Positions 34,715 to 43,152 of a stretch of DNA of 64,000 nt are shown piece by piece. Under the pieces are notes generated by a model. That model was not told the DNA's origin and made no database searches. It saw nothing but the letters and a program-made list of their open reading frames with translations. Positions within the stretch are counted from its first letter, which is position 1. Each line of letters opens with the position of its first letter. The translations under genes were made by a program, and so were the position numbers. Source of the DNA: JACRPH01 sp041665465 (GTDB lineage: Archaea > Nanobdellota > Nanobdellia > Woesearchaeales > GW2011-AR9); NCBI GenBank assembly GCA_041665465.1, contig JBAYIU010000001.1:1240001-1304000 (forward strand). The letters run 5' to 3'.

Positions 34715-35002
34715 ATGGAAATTAGAAATATAATTTTAGCAGGAATCTGTGTGATGGTAGCGGGGTGCATGGATAAGGATAAACCAAGAGATATTCCTTA
34801 CTTATACGGCCAACAATATTCACCTCCCGTTAATTATTGTATCAAAGAAGAAAACGAAAGAATTTGTTTTAGTGATGAAGTTCCTTATGGCTCTTTAGAT
34901 CTTGTTATGGAAGGGGACAAGAAGATACTCCCTGGATGGACAGGATTTCAGCAATACAATGAGAAATGGGAAAAGAAGGTTAAACCGTTGTATCTGGAAT
35001 GA
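34715..35002 (+). CDS. Small predicted lipoprotein
   Basis: 95 residues. A short signal with a lipobox (IILAGICVMVAGCMDKDK; Cys near residue 18) indicates a lipid-anchored surface protein. The mature part is small, with YLYGQQYSPPVNYCIKEE, one Cys pair (YCIKEENERICF) and a C-terminal basic end. A GGTGATG ribbon-type ribosome site (AAAGGTGATG) precedes the ATG. It is divergent from the TrmB-type regulator and shares its palindrome-bearing promoter region, so it is a plausible target. Confidence 0.65.
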   Translation: MEIRNIILAGICVMVAGCMDKDKPRDIPYLYGQQYSPPVNYCIKEENERICFSDEVPYGSLDLVMEGDKKILPGWTGFQQYNEKWEKKVKPLYLE

Positions 35003-35049
35003 TCTTATGTTAATATCTTAACTGAAGATACTCCCTATTACTCCTTTAG

Positions 35050-35219
35050 TTAACTCATTAACATGAGCTTCTGGCGGGTATATTTCACTTTCCACAACTC
35101 CAGCATTTCTTGTATTTCTTTACCTTTCTTCAAAGAAACTAAGAAAGCGTTGTTTGAAACAATTTCTCCTCCAAACTTCTTTACTAATCCTTTTGGAACA
35201 ACTTCACATGATCCTGTCC
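35050..35219 (-). pseudogene. Out-of-frame C-terminal continuation of the methyltransferase
   Basis: On the minus strand this stretch is open in a frame shifted by one from the methyltransferase gene. It reads WTGSCEVVPKGLVKKFGG and then a helical end (KKGKEIQEMLELWKVKY), with TTA at 35050-35052 as the stop. It has the look of a real C-terminal strand and helix, not random sequence. It is linked to the upstream frame at the four-A tract. Confidence 0.5.
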
Positions 35220-35927
35220 AAAACTCTCCATCATTCTTACACCTTTAGGTAATCGCGGGGAATCCTTTTCTGAATGAACAAACATCAACCTTGCTCCGGA
35301 ATGAGCATATTCTGCAAAGAATCTTAGAATATTATCTAATCGCTCCACCTGAAAGTGATAGAATAGGTCTACTTCCGGAGGAGTTATTCCTAATGTTACA
35401 TAAGGGTCTTGATCTGGTAGTTGAAGAAGGTGTTCATTTATTCTATCTCTGAAACCATCATGTCTTACGGAAGTTTTAACCTTAAACTCTTTTGGAAAGA
35501 AATTCCCCCAAGCAATTTTAGTCCTGCCCGTCGGAATTATGCCTTTCTTCTCAGCCATTTCTACAATATCACCACTTGCTTCATAACACTCTTGATCCAT
35601 ATCTATTCCATAGGTTTTAAACCCGATATTTGCAGCGTTCCATAATATGTTTCCAATTGAAGAACCTAAGTCAAGGAAAGAAGTCTCTTCTAAAGGTTTT
35701 TCTGTAACTAAATGATCTGCTAGACAGTAAAGACATGCTCTGAACCAAGCATAAGTTTTTCCGTGAATCCCTGATTTGCTCCAAATCATCCCTCCATTAT
35801 CAATTACATCTTGGCGTATCCTTTCTTTGGTTATTATTTTCTCAAAAATTCTTTCATCTAATGCTTTTGTTGCTTCGTAGTATTCTCTATGTCGAGCATT
35901 ACAAAGATATCCTTCTGGTTGAGCCAT
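35184..35927 (-). CDS. SAM-dependent methyltransferase, C-terminus frameshifted
   Basis: 247 residues as it stands. Motif I TSFLDLGSSIGNILW (near residue 85) and a strand-2 acidic end (TYGIDMDQE) show a class I methyltransferase fold. At its 3' end the frame closes shortly after a run of four A (plus strand 35220-35223). In another frame the coding-like sequence goes on to 35050 (SCEVVPKGLVKKFGG, then SNNAFLVSLKKGKEIQ). Restoring one base in the run would join them into about 290 residues. So this is either a sequencing slip or a recent frameshift mutation. Substrate unknown. Confidence 0.72.
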   Translation of the reverse strand: MAQPEGYLCNARHREYYEATKALDERIFEKIITKERIRQDVIDNGGMIWSKSGIHGKTYAWFRACLYCLADHLVTEKPLEETSFLDLGSSIGNILWNAANIGFKTYGIDMDQECYEASGDIVEMAEKKGIIPTGRTKIAWGNFFPKEFKVKTSVRHDGFRDRINEHLLQLPDQDPYVTLGITPPEVDLFYHFQVERLDNILRFFAEYAHSGARLMFVHSEKDSPRLPKGVRMMESFGQDHVKLFQKD

Positions 35928-35968
35928 GTTTTAAATCAACACCTAAGAAACCTCAAAAATAAATAAAG

Positions 35969-36099
35969 CGGGCCTACGGGGACTTTCGTTCAATTGCTTG
36001 CTTTCGAACCCCGATTTAACGGTATCTTGCAAGCACCTGCTCATCTCATAGCTAGTACTTGACCGAAGCCGTTTGTTCTATCCATTATACTATAGGCCC
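35969..36099 (-). tRNA. tRNA-Arg (UCG) with two introns, one in the T-loop
   Basis: Acceptor GGGCCTA/TAGGCCC with discriminator G. The anticodon stem AACGG/CCGTT closes a loop CUUCGG + A with anticodon UCG (36064-36066) after removing 39 bases (36024-36062) at the canonical 37/38 position. The T stem CGGGG/CCCCG encloses 27 bases; removing 20 (about 35985-36004) leaves a normal 7-base loop TTCG..AGT. The result is 72 bases. The D stem has one mismatch. CCA is not encoded. The T-loop intron is a non-canonical site, as known for multi-intron archaeal tRNAs. Confidence 0.8.
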
Positions 36100-36172
36100 A
36101 CACCCATACAAAACTTAAAGCTATTTTTAAACTTATCTCGAACCTAGAAAGAATATAAGAATAAATAAAAAA

Positions 36173-36616
36173 TTAGAAAGAAGTGATTATTTCTGCAGCT
36201 CCGTGCTTACTAATGTAATCTCTTAATACCTCTTCAACCTTTAAAACTTTAAGGACCTTAGCATAAGTTTCTCCTAACGCATTACGAGTATCGGTGATTT
36301 GACTTGGTTGAGGAGTTCCCCACACTAGGACTCTTTCTTCCGGTTTTAATTGATAATCTAAAGCTAAAGTTGGTTCTGTTCCTTTAGAAGTATCAGATAC
36401 TTTTGCCTCTAGAAAAGTGTTTCTTTCTTTACAAAAATAGAATCTTCCTCCCTCTTTAACGATTGTAACTTGTTCTAATACTTTTTCTCTACCTTCAACT
36501 AATGAACAAGTAGGACGATAATTAATACTTCTTCCGTCAACTGATCCCTCAATCTGCGGACCATTCATTTTAGCATACCTTTCTACTAATTGTGTTAATT
36601 CCATCTGTGTTGTCAT
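36173..36616 (-). CDS. Hypothetical protein
   Basis: 147 residues. Beta-rich middle (GRSINYRPTCSLVEG, KVLEQVTIVKEGGRFYFCKE) and a helical end (DTRNALGETYAKVLKVLKVEEV). No signal peptide, membrane helix or known motif. It stands between tRNA-Arg and the divergent gene at 36815. Confidence 0.6.
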   Translation of the reverse strand: MTTQMELTQLVERYAKMNGPQIEGSVDGRSINYRPTCSLVEGREKVLEQVTIVKEGGRFYFCKERNTFLEAKVSDTSKGTEPTLALDYQLKPEERVLVWGTPQPSQITDTRNALGETYAKVLKVLKVEEVLRDYISKHGAAEIITSF

Positions 36617-36814
36617 TTTTTCCTTCCCCTATTTTCCTCCTATGTGCCTTTAAATAGAAGAGTTATAAAAGAATTATCCTTCCAGAAACATTAATTATAA
36701 TAACCCCTAAAGAATAAATCTTACTTTGGATGGTTATCTTACTGCATTTTTAACAACAAAAAGTTTATATCCTCTTGACTTATTTATAAGTAATCGTTTA
36801 AAGAGGTTGATTTC

Positions 36815-37999
36815 ATGAACAAAAAATTTGATTCCCTTAAATCTGAGCTTAAGAAACTTAATAGTAAAGATCGAAAATTAATTAGTTGGGTAATGAGAGA
36901 ATTTGAAGAAGTAAAAGATCTAGCTCAAGATGTGGGACATCTTCTAATTTTACATCAAACTTCTGGAAAGAACTTAAAGAGTGTTGCCGTTGCTGAAAAA
37001 GGACTTTTAGGTAAGGTTACTCATGAAGGCAGGACTGTAGCCAGATTTGAACGTAGAGTAAACCGTTTTTGTAATCAATTAGACACTGCCTTAACTAACC
37101 TCATCGGGGTTGAGAAAGAATTGGGAGAAAAAGAAAAAGCTCGTGTCTGGGAAGAAGAAAAGAAGAAAGTAGAGGTATATCAAAGAAACTTAATCAAACG
37201 ATTATCTCTAACTGGGAGCTTAAAAACCTTGCTTAATACTAAGCCTGTGGTTTGGTCAAACGTTAATGGTGAAGCAGAAGCTTCCTTGACTGACTTACAA
37301 GCTTTAGTTACTTTGTGTAATGAACTAGAGAAAATGGAGGAAGGCCAATTTTCGATATTAGTCCATCAAGAACGAATGGAAGAAGAAAACTTTAAAGCAG
37401 ATTTGCAGATAGCCAAGAAAATCTCTGAAGGTATAAACTCTGCATTTTATGAAGGAGAGAGAATGATTGATCCAAAACGTTTATTTGGAGATATCCAACT
37501 AGCTAAAATTAACGAGATTGGCAGTGGGGATTATTTGGGGCACATTAAGTATGACTCTAAACTGACTGTTTTCGTGGATGGATTCTACCTTGTAGCTAGT
37601 GAAATTGTTATTAATTTCATCATCCGGACGGTTAATTTTCTGTATAGCTTCCCTTATTATTCTCATGAGATGAGAAGTTTTCCATCACAAATTATTCCTG
37701 AAGATAATTATCGTCTTGCTAGAACGAAGGTAAATTTATTTGGTCTTGCTATTGGGCGACATTGTGGTCAACTGAAGTTAATTAATAGTTTTAGTGATTA
37801 TTTCCCTGACTCTGATGCTCATAAATTTGCAAGTCAAGTTTATGTTCTATCTGAAAAGAGATATGGTCTTAAAAAAGGTGCTCCTTGGACTTTATTTCTT
37901 AAGCAGTATGGTCCAGCTGGAGACCGGGACCAAGAATATAAATATTGGAAAGCTTGTCACGATTTGATCGCTAAAAAAATTGCTGCTAAATTAGGTTAA
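36815..37999 (+). CDS. Helical hypothetical protein
   Basis: 394 residues, charged and mostly helical. The N-terminal ~200 residues look like coiled coil (SLKSELKKLNSKDRKLISW, EKARVWEEEKKKVEVYQRN), the C-terminal half is more globular (FVDGFYLVASEIVINFIIRTV, APWTLFLKQYG). No signal peptide; one region is weakly hydrophobic but probably not a membrane helix. A TATA-like GTTTATATCC (about 36760) and ribosome site AGAGGTTGAT precede the ATG. It meets a convergent gene with a one-base gap. No family recognised. Confidence 0.6.
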   Translation: MNKKFDSLKSELKKLNSKDRKLISWVMREFEEVKDLAQDVGHLLILHQTSGKNLKSVAVAEKGLLGKVTHEGRTVARFERRVNRFCNQLDTALTNLIGVEKELGEKEKARVWEEEKKKVEVYQRNLIKRLSLTGSLKTLLNTKPVVWSNVNGEAEASLTDLQALVTLCNELEKMEEGQFSILVHQERMEEENFKADLQIAKKISEGINSAFYEGERMIDPKRLFGDIQLAKINEIGSGDYLGHIKYDSKLTVFVDGFYLVASEIVINFIIRTVNFLYSFPYYSHEMRSFPSQIIPEDNYRLARTKVNLFGLAIGRHCGQLKLINSFSDYFPDSDAHKFASQVYVLSEKRYGLKKGAPWTLFLKQYGPAGDRDQEYKYWKACHDLIAKKIAAKLG

Positions 38000-38000
38000 T

Positions 38001-38423
38001 CTATCTTAACCTACTCTTTGGAAAGTGATAGGAAATCACTTCTGGGTCATCCGAGAGGGGAATATTCACTAAAGCCGCATAAGCATCTTTTGGGGTCTTT
38101 AATGGCACTAAGTAACCTTCTCTGTAAGAAGTAAGATGTTGTATCTCCGGAAAACTGGTTTTTCCTGTTCTTCTTGAACCTTGCTCTCCAATACTCTGAT
38201 TTAAAGCTAAAAATAAGTTTTCTGGTCTGATTCTTTCTCCATAACAGCTGATTCTTCCTCTAACCGTGTCATAGACTAAAACTGAGGATACTCTTCCTTC
38301 CAACCCCAATGCTTCTAGTTGTCCGTCTAAGTAATCAAACACTTCTTTCTGCTCTTCTGGGCGAGCTAATCTGGTCTTCCCCAAATGAGTCTTAAGTTTT
38401 CTTGCTAAATCATCATTAATCAT
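38001..38423 (-). CDS. Hypothetical protein
   Basis: 140 residues, soluble. Helical first half (DDLARKLKTHLGKTRLARPEE), then strands (RVSSVLVYDTVRGRISCYGER) and a C-terminal part with KTPKDAYAALVNIPLSD. No motif I can name. It lies divergent from the zinc-ribbon gene at 38632, with an AT-rich spacer containing TATATATATT-type sequence. Confidence 0.58.
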   Translation of the reverse strand: MINDDLARKLKTHLGKTRLARPEEQKEVFDYLDGQLEALGLEGRVSSVLVYDTVRGRISCYGERIRPENLFLALNQSIGEQGSRRTGKTSFPEIQHLTSYREGYLVPLKTPKDAYAALVNIPLSDDPEVISYHFPKSRLR

Positions 38424-38631
38424 TTTATTTCTAGAGATAGAGTACTTTAAAAGTGTTACCCTTTGAATTTGGTTTTTACTCCCTGGGGTAGTAAGTATAT
38501 ATATTTAATAGAGTCTATGAAAAAAGTATATATAGGTAAGTGCTTTTCGTTTTGGTGTGCCTAAACATTAATAGTGGTTTTTGTAAGAAGGTTGGTGCGA
38601 TAGATGAAGTGATCTTGAGGGGTGATCTAAA

Positions 38632-38949
38632 ATGGTGAGGGGGAAGATAGAACATCGTTGTATGGAATGTGATGAGGCTATAAGTAATCCGATCTGTTCT
38701 GAATGCCTAGCTCAACGAATGCGAATCACTATAGGAGAAACTAATCAGAAACTTGCTCGGGCCATTAAAGGAATTCCTACTTCTGGAGGAACTAACTGCC
38801 TTTTCTGCGGGAAAGAAGTCGGGGTATGCGCACATTGTTTTAGTCAGGATGTATATGAATTTCTTAAGGAGAAGAATCAGGCTGTAGCTAAACTGTTCCA
38901 GAGCCAGTTCGATTTCAATCTCAGGAATAGACTGATTGATTTTGATTAA
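38632..38949 (+). CDS. Small double zinc-ribbon protein
   Basis: 105 residues with four CxxC pairs: CMECDEAISNPICSEC, then CLFCGKEVGVCAHC. Each half could bind one zinc ion. The helix at the C-terminus (QDVYEFLKEKNQAVAKLFQ) completes it. This plan is common among DPANN small proteins with no assigned function. A GAGGGGTGAT ribosome site lies about 8 bases before ATG. Confidence 0.75.
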   Translation: MVRGKIEHRCMECDEAISNPICSECLAQRMRITIGETNQKLARAIKGIPTSGGTNCLFCGKEVGVCAHCFSQDVYEFLKEKNQAVAKLFQSQFDFNLRNRLIDFD

Positions 38950-39027
38950 GGGTTTAATCTCGCTTTAAACCAAAGTAACGATTTCTCTCAGGAAAGTTTT
39001 ATATATTAAAGTGTGCTAGTTTACTTT

Positions 39028-39177
39028 ATGGAAACAGTCTGCGTCCCTAAGGAAGAGTATCTTGCTCTAAAGAAGAAAGCTAAGCTAGATGATGATCTTT
39101 TAGTCTCTTTGGTTAGAGGATTAGAAGATGTTCGTGCAGGAAGAGTAAAATTATGGGAAAGAAAGACTACAAATTAA
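39028..39177 (+). CDS. Antitoxin-like small protein
   Basis: 49 residues (METVCVPKEEYLALKKKAKL, then LLVSLVRGLEDVRAGRVKLW). This 'VPKEEYxxLKKKA...DLxxSLxxGLEDVxAGR' pattern is the common archaeal antitoxin of RelE/ParE-type toxins. Its 3' end overlaps the toxin gene on the opposite strand by 11 bases, a convergent arrangement. TATA-like TTTTATATATTAA lies upstream. Confidence 0.65.
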   Translation: METVCVPKEEYLALKKKAKLDDDLLVSLVRGLEDVRAGRVKLWERKTTN

Positions 39178-39481
39178 GCCTTTTTTGAATTTCTTCTTTA
39201 TATATTGGAATTAATGCCTTAATCTTATCTATACTTTTCTGTTGGTCTTTCTTATTACTAACGGATATTAGAAAAACAACAATCTCTTCTTCATAAATCA
39301 GATAGTAGATTCTATAATTTCTAATCTTCTTCTCTCTGAAGAAAGAGTATCCCAATGGTTTTCCAACATAAGGATTTGTTACCAGTTGTTCAATCTCTTT
39401 ATCAATCTGTTCTTGAATAGAGTTATCTAGTTTGTTAAAACTTCGTTCAAATTCATCAGCCAGATAAATCTTGTACATCAA
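39167..39481 (-). CDS. RelE/ParE-type toxin
   Basis: 104 residues. The core KIYLADEFERSFNKLDNSIQ, then a central PYVGKPLGYSFFREKKIRNYRIYYLIYEEE strand pair, is characteristic of the RelE/ParE (plasmid stabilisation) superfamily: the L-D spacing, 'GKPL', and R-x-YRIYY. It probably cleaves mRNA at the ribosome. Its antitoxin is convergent (39028-39177) rather than upstream as usual, so each gene has its own promoter. Confidence 0.78.
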   Translation of the reverse strand: MMYKIYLADEFERSFNKLDNSIQEQIDKEIEQLVTNPYVGKPLGYSFFREKKIRNYRIYYLIYEEEIVVFLISVSNKKDQQKSIDKIKALIPIYKEEIQKRLNL

Positions 39482-39564
39482 ATAAGGGGAGTTCTTTAAA
39501 CTTTATAATGGTTTCTGGGCGTGTTTAGAAATACTTTTAAATGGTCTAACTTTTATCTTAAAAT

Positions 39565-40698
39565 ATGTTTAACTTCAAGATAACTCACAGAGAAAAGAAT
39601 TGTGCAGCCAGAACAGGAGTTATTTCAACCCCTCATGGTAAGATTCATACTCCTGCTTTTATTCCTGTAGCTACTCAAGCTACCGTGAAAGCTTTAACTC
39701 CTCAACAAATTAATGAAATTGGGTTTGAAGCTGTTCTGGGAAACACTTATCATCTTTACCTCAGGCCTGGACCCGACACTATCAAGAAAATGGGTGGGTT
39801 AGCTAAATTCATGTCTTGGCATAAGCCCACGTTTACAGATTCAGGTGGATTCCAAGTGTTTAGTCTTAACGGTTCTTTATGTAAGGTTGATGAGGAAGGA
39901 GTCGACTTCAAGTCTTTTATCGATCAATCTAAACACCGATTTACTCCAGAGATTAGTATGAGGGTACAACATAAGATCGGAGCAGATTTAACTTTTGCTT
40001 TTGATCAATGTCTGGACATCAATGCTAATCACGATACAACTAAAAAGTCTTTATCTAGAACTCATGCTTGGGCCTTACGCAGTCTAAAAGAGTTCAGAAA
40101 ACTTAACAAAAATAAATCACAAGCTCTGTATGGTATCGTTCAAGGGGGTAGATTTTTAGATTTAAGAGAAGAAAGTGCTAGATTTATTGCTAGTCTAGAT
40201 TTTGATGCTTTAGCTATTGGAAGCATTTTTGGTGATCCTAAAGAAGAAAGTAAAAAGTTAGTAGAACATACCTTAACTTTCCTTCCCGAGAATAAGACTA
40301 AACATCTTTTAGGCATAGGGGCAGTAGAAGACTTGTTTACTTACGTAGAATTAGGGATGGACACTTTTGATTGTGTTTTACCAACCAGATTAGCTCGAGT
40401 GGGATATATTTTTATCGGTCCTGAAAGTGGAGGTAATCTAATTAATAAGTATCGTTATCGCATCACTAATGCTAAATATGTTGAAGATACTTCCCCTCTG
40501 GACAAACATTGCGATTGTTATGTATGTAAGAATTTTACTAAAAGTTATGTCCGTTATTTATTCAAAGCAGATGAACTATTATTTTACACCTTAACCACTT
40601 ATCATAATTTGTATTTCTTTAGTAATCTGATGAGAGAAATAAGAGAAACTATTGAAAAAGATCAATTTCTTAAGCTTAAAAAGAAGTGGATAAGATGA
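39565..40698 (+). CDS. tgt: Bacterial-type tRNA-guanine transglycosylase (Tgt)
   Basis: 377 residues, the size of bacterial Tgt; archaeal enzymes for archaeosine carry extra C-terminal domains that are absent here. Motifs: GNTYHLYLRPGPDTIKKMGG, TDSGGFQVFSL (catalytic Asp region), GIVQGGR, FDCVLPTRLAR (nucleophile Asp region), and the zinc site CDCYVCKNF with His in TTYHN. The usual substrate-pocket loop GGLxVGE is here GSIFGD, a departure. It would insert preQ1 at position 34 of tRNAs with GUN anticodons. The stop overlaps queA by ATGA, which supports a Q pathway role. Confidence 0.9.
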   Translation: MFNFKITHREKNCAARTGVISTPHGKIHTPAFIPVATQATVKALTPQQINEIGFEAVLGNTYHLYLRPGPDTIKKMGGLAKFMSWHKPTFTDSGGFQVFSLNGSLCKVDEEGVDFKSFIDQSKHRFTPEISMRVQHKIGADLTFAFDQCLDINANHDTTKKSLSRTHAWALRSLKEFRKLNKNKSQALYGIVQGGRFLDLREESARFIASLDFDALAIGSIFGDPKEESKKLVEHTLTFLPENKTKHLLGIGAVEDLFTYVELGMDTFDCVLPTRLARVGYIFIGPESGGNLINKYRYRITNAKYVEDTSPLDKHCDCYVCKNFTKSYVRYLFKADELLFYTLTTYHNLYFFSNLMREIRETIEKDQFLKLKKKWIR

Positions 40699-41678
40699 AC
40701 AAGATCAATCTGGAAGATTATGATTATCCCTTACCTCCTGAACTTATCGCACAGGAAGCTTTTCATCCTCGAGATAAATGTAGATTTATGGTTCTTAAAG
40801 AAAAGAAGATCGAACATAAACTATTCTCAGATATTATTGATTACTTACAACCCGAGGACGTTTTAGTATTAAACGAAACTAAGGTTAACCGTTGCAAATT
40901 AGTGGGAAATAAAGAAACGGGAGGGAAAGTTGAAGTTACTTTGGTTAAGCCCTTAGGAAACAATCTTTATGAAACCAGAATTAAAGGTAGGAAATTAAAA
41001 AAAGGAATTAAACTATTGTTTAAAACTGCAACTGGAGTCATAACCTTGGAAGAAGAAGATCGATTCTACGTGCAGTTTGAGAAAGCCTTACAGTCTAAAG
41101 ACTTAGAATTGCTTACTCCTCCTTACATTAAAAAAAAAGTTTCTGAAGAAGATTATCAAACTATATTTGCTAGAAAGTCAGGTTCTTTGGCTGCTCCTAC
41201 TGCTGGGTTGCATTTTACTCCAGAATTATTAAATCAGATTGAGAAAAAGGGGGTTAAGATTGCTAAAATCCAGTTAGATATCTCTTTTGAAACTTTCTTA
41301 CCAGTAAGAGATGTCCATCACCATAAAACTGGGAAAGAGTACTTTATTGTGGACGAAAAGAATGCTAAGGTAATTAATTCTGCTCAAAGATTAATCGCAG
41401 TAGGAACTACTTCAGTAAAATGTTTAGAATCTTGCACCTGGAGAGAAGGTAAGATCTTACCTACGGAAGGATTCTCGGAAATATTCATCAAACCGGGATT
41501 TAAATTTAGAGCACCAATCCAAGCTATGATCACTAATTTCCATTTACCCCAATCTTCTTTATTGCTTCTTACTTGTGCGTATGGTGGCAGAACTAGAATC
41601 TTAAAGGTCTATAATGAAGCGGTTAAACAAAAGTATCGTTTCTTCTCTCTAGGAGACGCAATGATGATATTTAAGTGA
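40695..41678 (+). CDS. queA: S-adenosylmethionine:tRNA ribosyltransferase-isomerase (QueA)
   Basis: About 327 residues. The frame can be opened at GTG 40686, but ATG 40695 overlaps the tgt stop (ATGA) and is more likely the start. Motifs: DYDYPLPPELIAQEAFHPRDKCR at the N-terminus, DVLVLNETKV(N)R, GSLAAPTAGLHFT, TFLPVRDVHHHKTGKEY and TNFHLPQSSLLLL. It converts preQ1-tRNA to epoxyqueuosine-tRNA with SAM. It forms an operon with tgt. QueA is a bacterial gene and is rare in archaea. The epoxyqueuosine reductase (QueG/QueH) is not in the window. Confidence 0.92.
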   Translation: MNKINLEDYDYPLPPELIAQEAFHPRDKCRFMVLKEKKIEHKLFSDIIDYLQPEDVLVLNETKVNRCKLVGNKETGGKVEVTLVKPLGNNLYETRIKGRKLKKGIKLLFKTATGVITLEEEDRFYVQFEKALQSKDLELLTPPYIKKKVSEEDYQTIFARKSGSLAAPTAGLHFTPELLNQIEKKGVKIAKIQLDISFETFLPVRDVHHHKTGKEYFIVDEKNAKVINSAQRLIAVGTTSVKCLESCTWREGKILPTEGFSEIFIKPGFKFRAPIQAMITNFHLPQSSLLLLTCAYGGRTRILKVYNEAVKQKYRFFSLGDAMMIFK

Positions 41679-41724
41679 TGTAGTTCAATTAAATTTATAA
41701 AGCTCTCACTCTCCTGATTTTTTA

Positions 41725-42363
41725 ATGGAAGGGACGTTAAAAGAAAGGTTGGAAGGTCTAGATAATACTCGGGAAGTAGTCGATCCACTTCTAGCTAGCT
41801 TGTTGTCACCAGGGATTATCACTTCGGCTAAGAATGAAGTGTTAAGAGATTTCTATACCGAAAATCCTATTGCTTATTCTGTAGCTCGAGGGGAAGATTC
41901 TTATCAAGATAGGATTAAACCTATCTTAAACAAATATGATCTTCCTTTCTGGAAAAAGATGTTCTCTCCTAAACCCGATGATCAGTTTGATTTGGAAACA
42001 ATTGCTACTATTGAATCTCTTAATGAAGTGGGAATAGCGGGAAGTTTTCAAGATCTTAAACTATTTCCTTCTTTGAGTTATACTGACTTTACTACTGAAG
42101 GTAGAAAGGGCAACATCAGATATTTTAATGGTCTGGTTCTTGCTTTTGGTGGGGCTTTAGGAGGATTATTTTATCTGTTAACCGATGCCCAGACTATCAC
42201 CCTCTTCCAGAAGGTGGTTCCTCCGGCTATACTTGGGTTAACTTATTTGGCCCTTACTCCTAGCAACGCTACTCGATTAAATGAACATCTAACTTCTTTA
42301 AAAGAAATTGCAAAAGAGAGTGACGACTTTCTCAGAAGTACTTACACTGGTATACTTCTATAA
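41725..42363 (+). CDS. Membrane protein, unknown
   Basis: 212 residues. The N-terminal 130 residues are soluble and helical; two hydrophobic helices follow (YFNGLVLAFGGALGGLFYLL and QKVVPPAILGLTYLALTP), and a short helical tail (LNEHLTSLKEIAKESDDF). No family recognised. It lies 46 bases after queA; a TATA-like TTTATAAAGC just upstream suggests its own promoter, leaderless. Confidence 0.6.
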   Translation: MEGTLKERLEGLDNTREVVDPLLASLLSPGIITSAKNEVLRDFYTENPIAYSVARGEDSYQDRIKPILNKYDLPFWKKMFSPKPDDQFDLETIATIESLNEVGIAGSFQDLKLFPSLSYTDFTTEGRKGNIRYFNGLVLAFGGALGGLFYLLTDAQTITLFQKVVPPAILGLTYLALTPSNATRLNEHLTSLKEIAKESDDFLRSTYTGILL

Positions 42364-42372
42364 TTTTCTTAT

Positions 42373-43038
42373 TTAAATCAGTCCATGATTCCTAAGATAC
42401 TCAAACCCTTTTGTTCGGGCATCTCTTAATTCGTTTAGAGTGTGAGCATCACTGTTAACATAAATCCGGTCTGCTCTTTCTAACATAATTTCTAACAGGG
42501 GTAACTCAGAATTACCCTTAAGTAACCCAACACAGTTAAATTCTAGAGCGACTCCATAATCGTTAGCTACCCTAACTAACTCTCTCATATCCACAAAAGA
42601 GGAAAAATATTTCGCGTCGGGATGTCCGATACAGTCAATTTTCTTATGATGTTCCTCTATGGCTCTACGATAAGCTAAATTAATGTCCTGGGGATGATCA
42701 TGATAAGTGTCTGGATGTGCAGAGAGAACCAAGAAATCTCCCGTGAAACCTTGAATTTCTTCATTAATATCTCCCTGTTGATTTAGAATATCTCCTTCCA
42801 CTCCAAACAGTACTTCTACCTGATTATGGACGTTTGCCCAACGTCGGATAATACTGCGATAGGTTTTCTTTGAGAGAGGGTGAGTTCTTAATTCTGCATC
42901 AGAATGATCGGTAATAGCGATTTTCTTTAATCCTATCTCTCCAGCAAATCTGACTATCTCATCAATAGTGCTCCATCCATCAGAAAAGTTTAGACTATGC
43001 ATGTGATAATCTTCTTGGCCGGGATTGACAATGATCAT
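42373..43038 (-). CDS. PHP-domain phosphoesterase
   Basis: 221 residues. Metal-binding motifs of the PHP superfamily in order: DYHMHSLNFSDG (HxH), ITDHSD, GVEGD-like FGVEGDILN, LSAHPDTYHD, CIGHPDAK, VALEFN and VNSDAHTLNEL. This is a one-domain enzyme, like histidinol-phosphatase or YcdX-type hydrolases; without histidine genes nearby, the substrate remains open. All metal ligands appear present, so it should be active. Confidence 0.86.
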   Translation of the reverse strand: MIIVNPGQEDYHMHSLNFSDGWSTIDEIVRFAGEIGLKKIAITDHSDAELRTHPLSKKTYRSIIRRWANVHNQVEVLFGVEGDILNQQGDINEEIQGFTGDFLVLSAHPDTYHDHPQDINLAYRRAIEEHHKKIDCIGHPDAKYFSSFVDMRELVRVANDYGVALEFNCVGLLKGNSELPLLEIMLERADRIYVNSDAHTLNELRDARTKGFEYLRNHGLI

Positions 43039-43152
43039 AATATTAAAATCAAGGGTTTATTTATAAGAATTTAGTTCAAAACATTTAATCTTTCTAGAAG
43101 TAGATTCTCCTGACCAATAAAGCATATAAACGGATATTTTTTGTCTCCATTT

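Noticed and set aside
42373..43038. Polymerase X or histidine biosynthesis enzyme
   Set aside because: Only the PHP domain is present and there are no his genes nearby, so no specific pathway is assigned.
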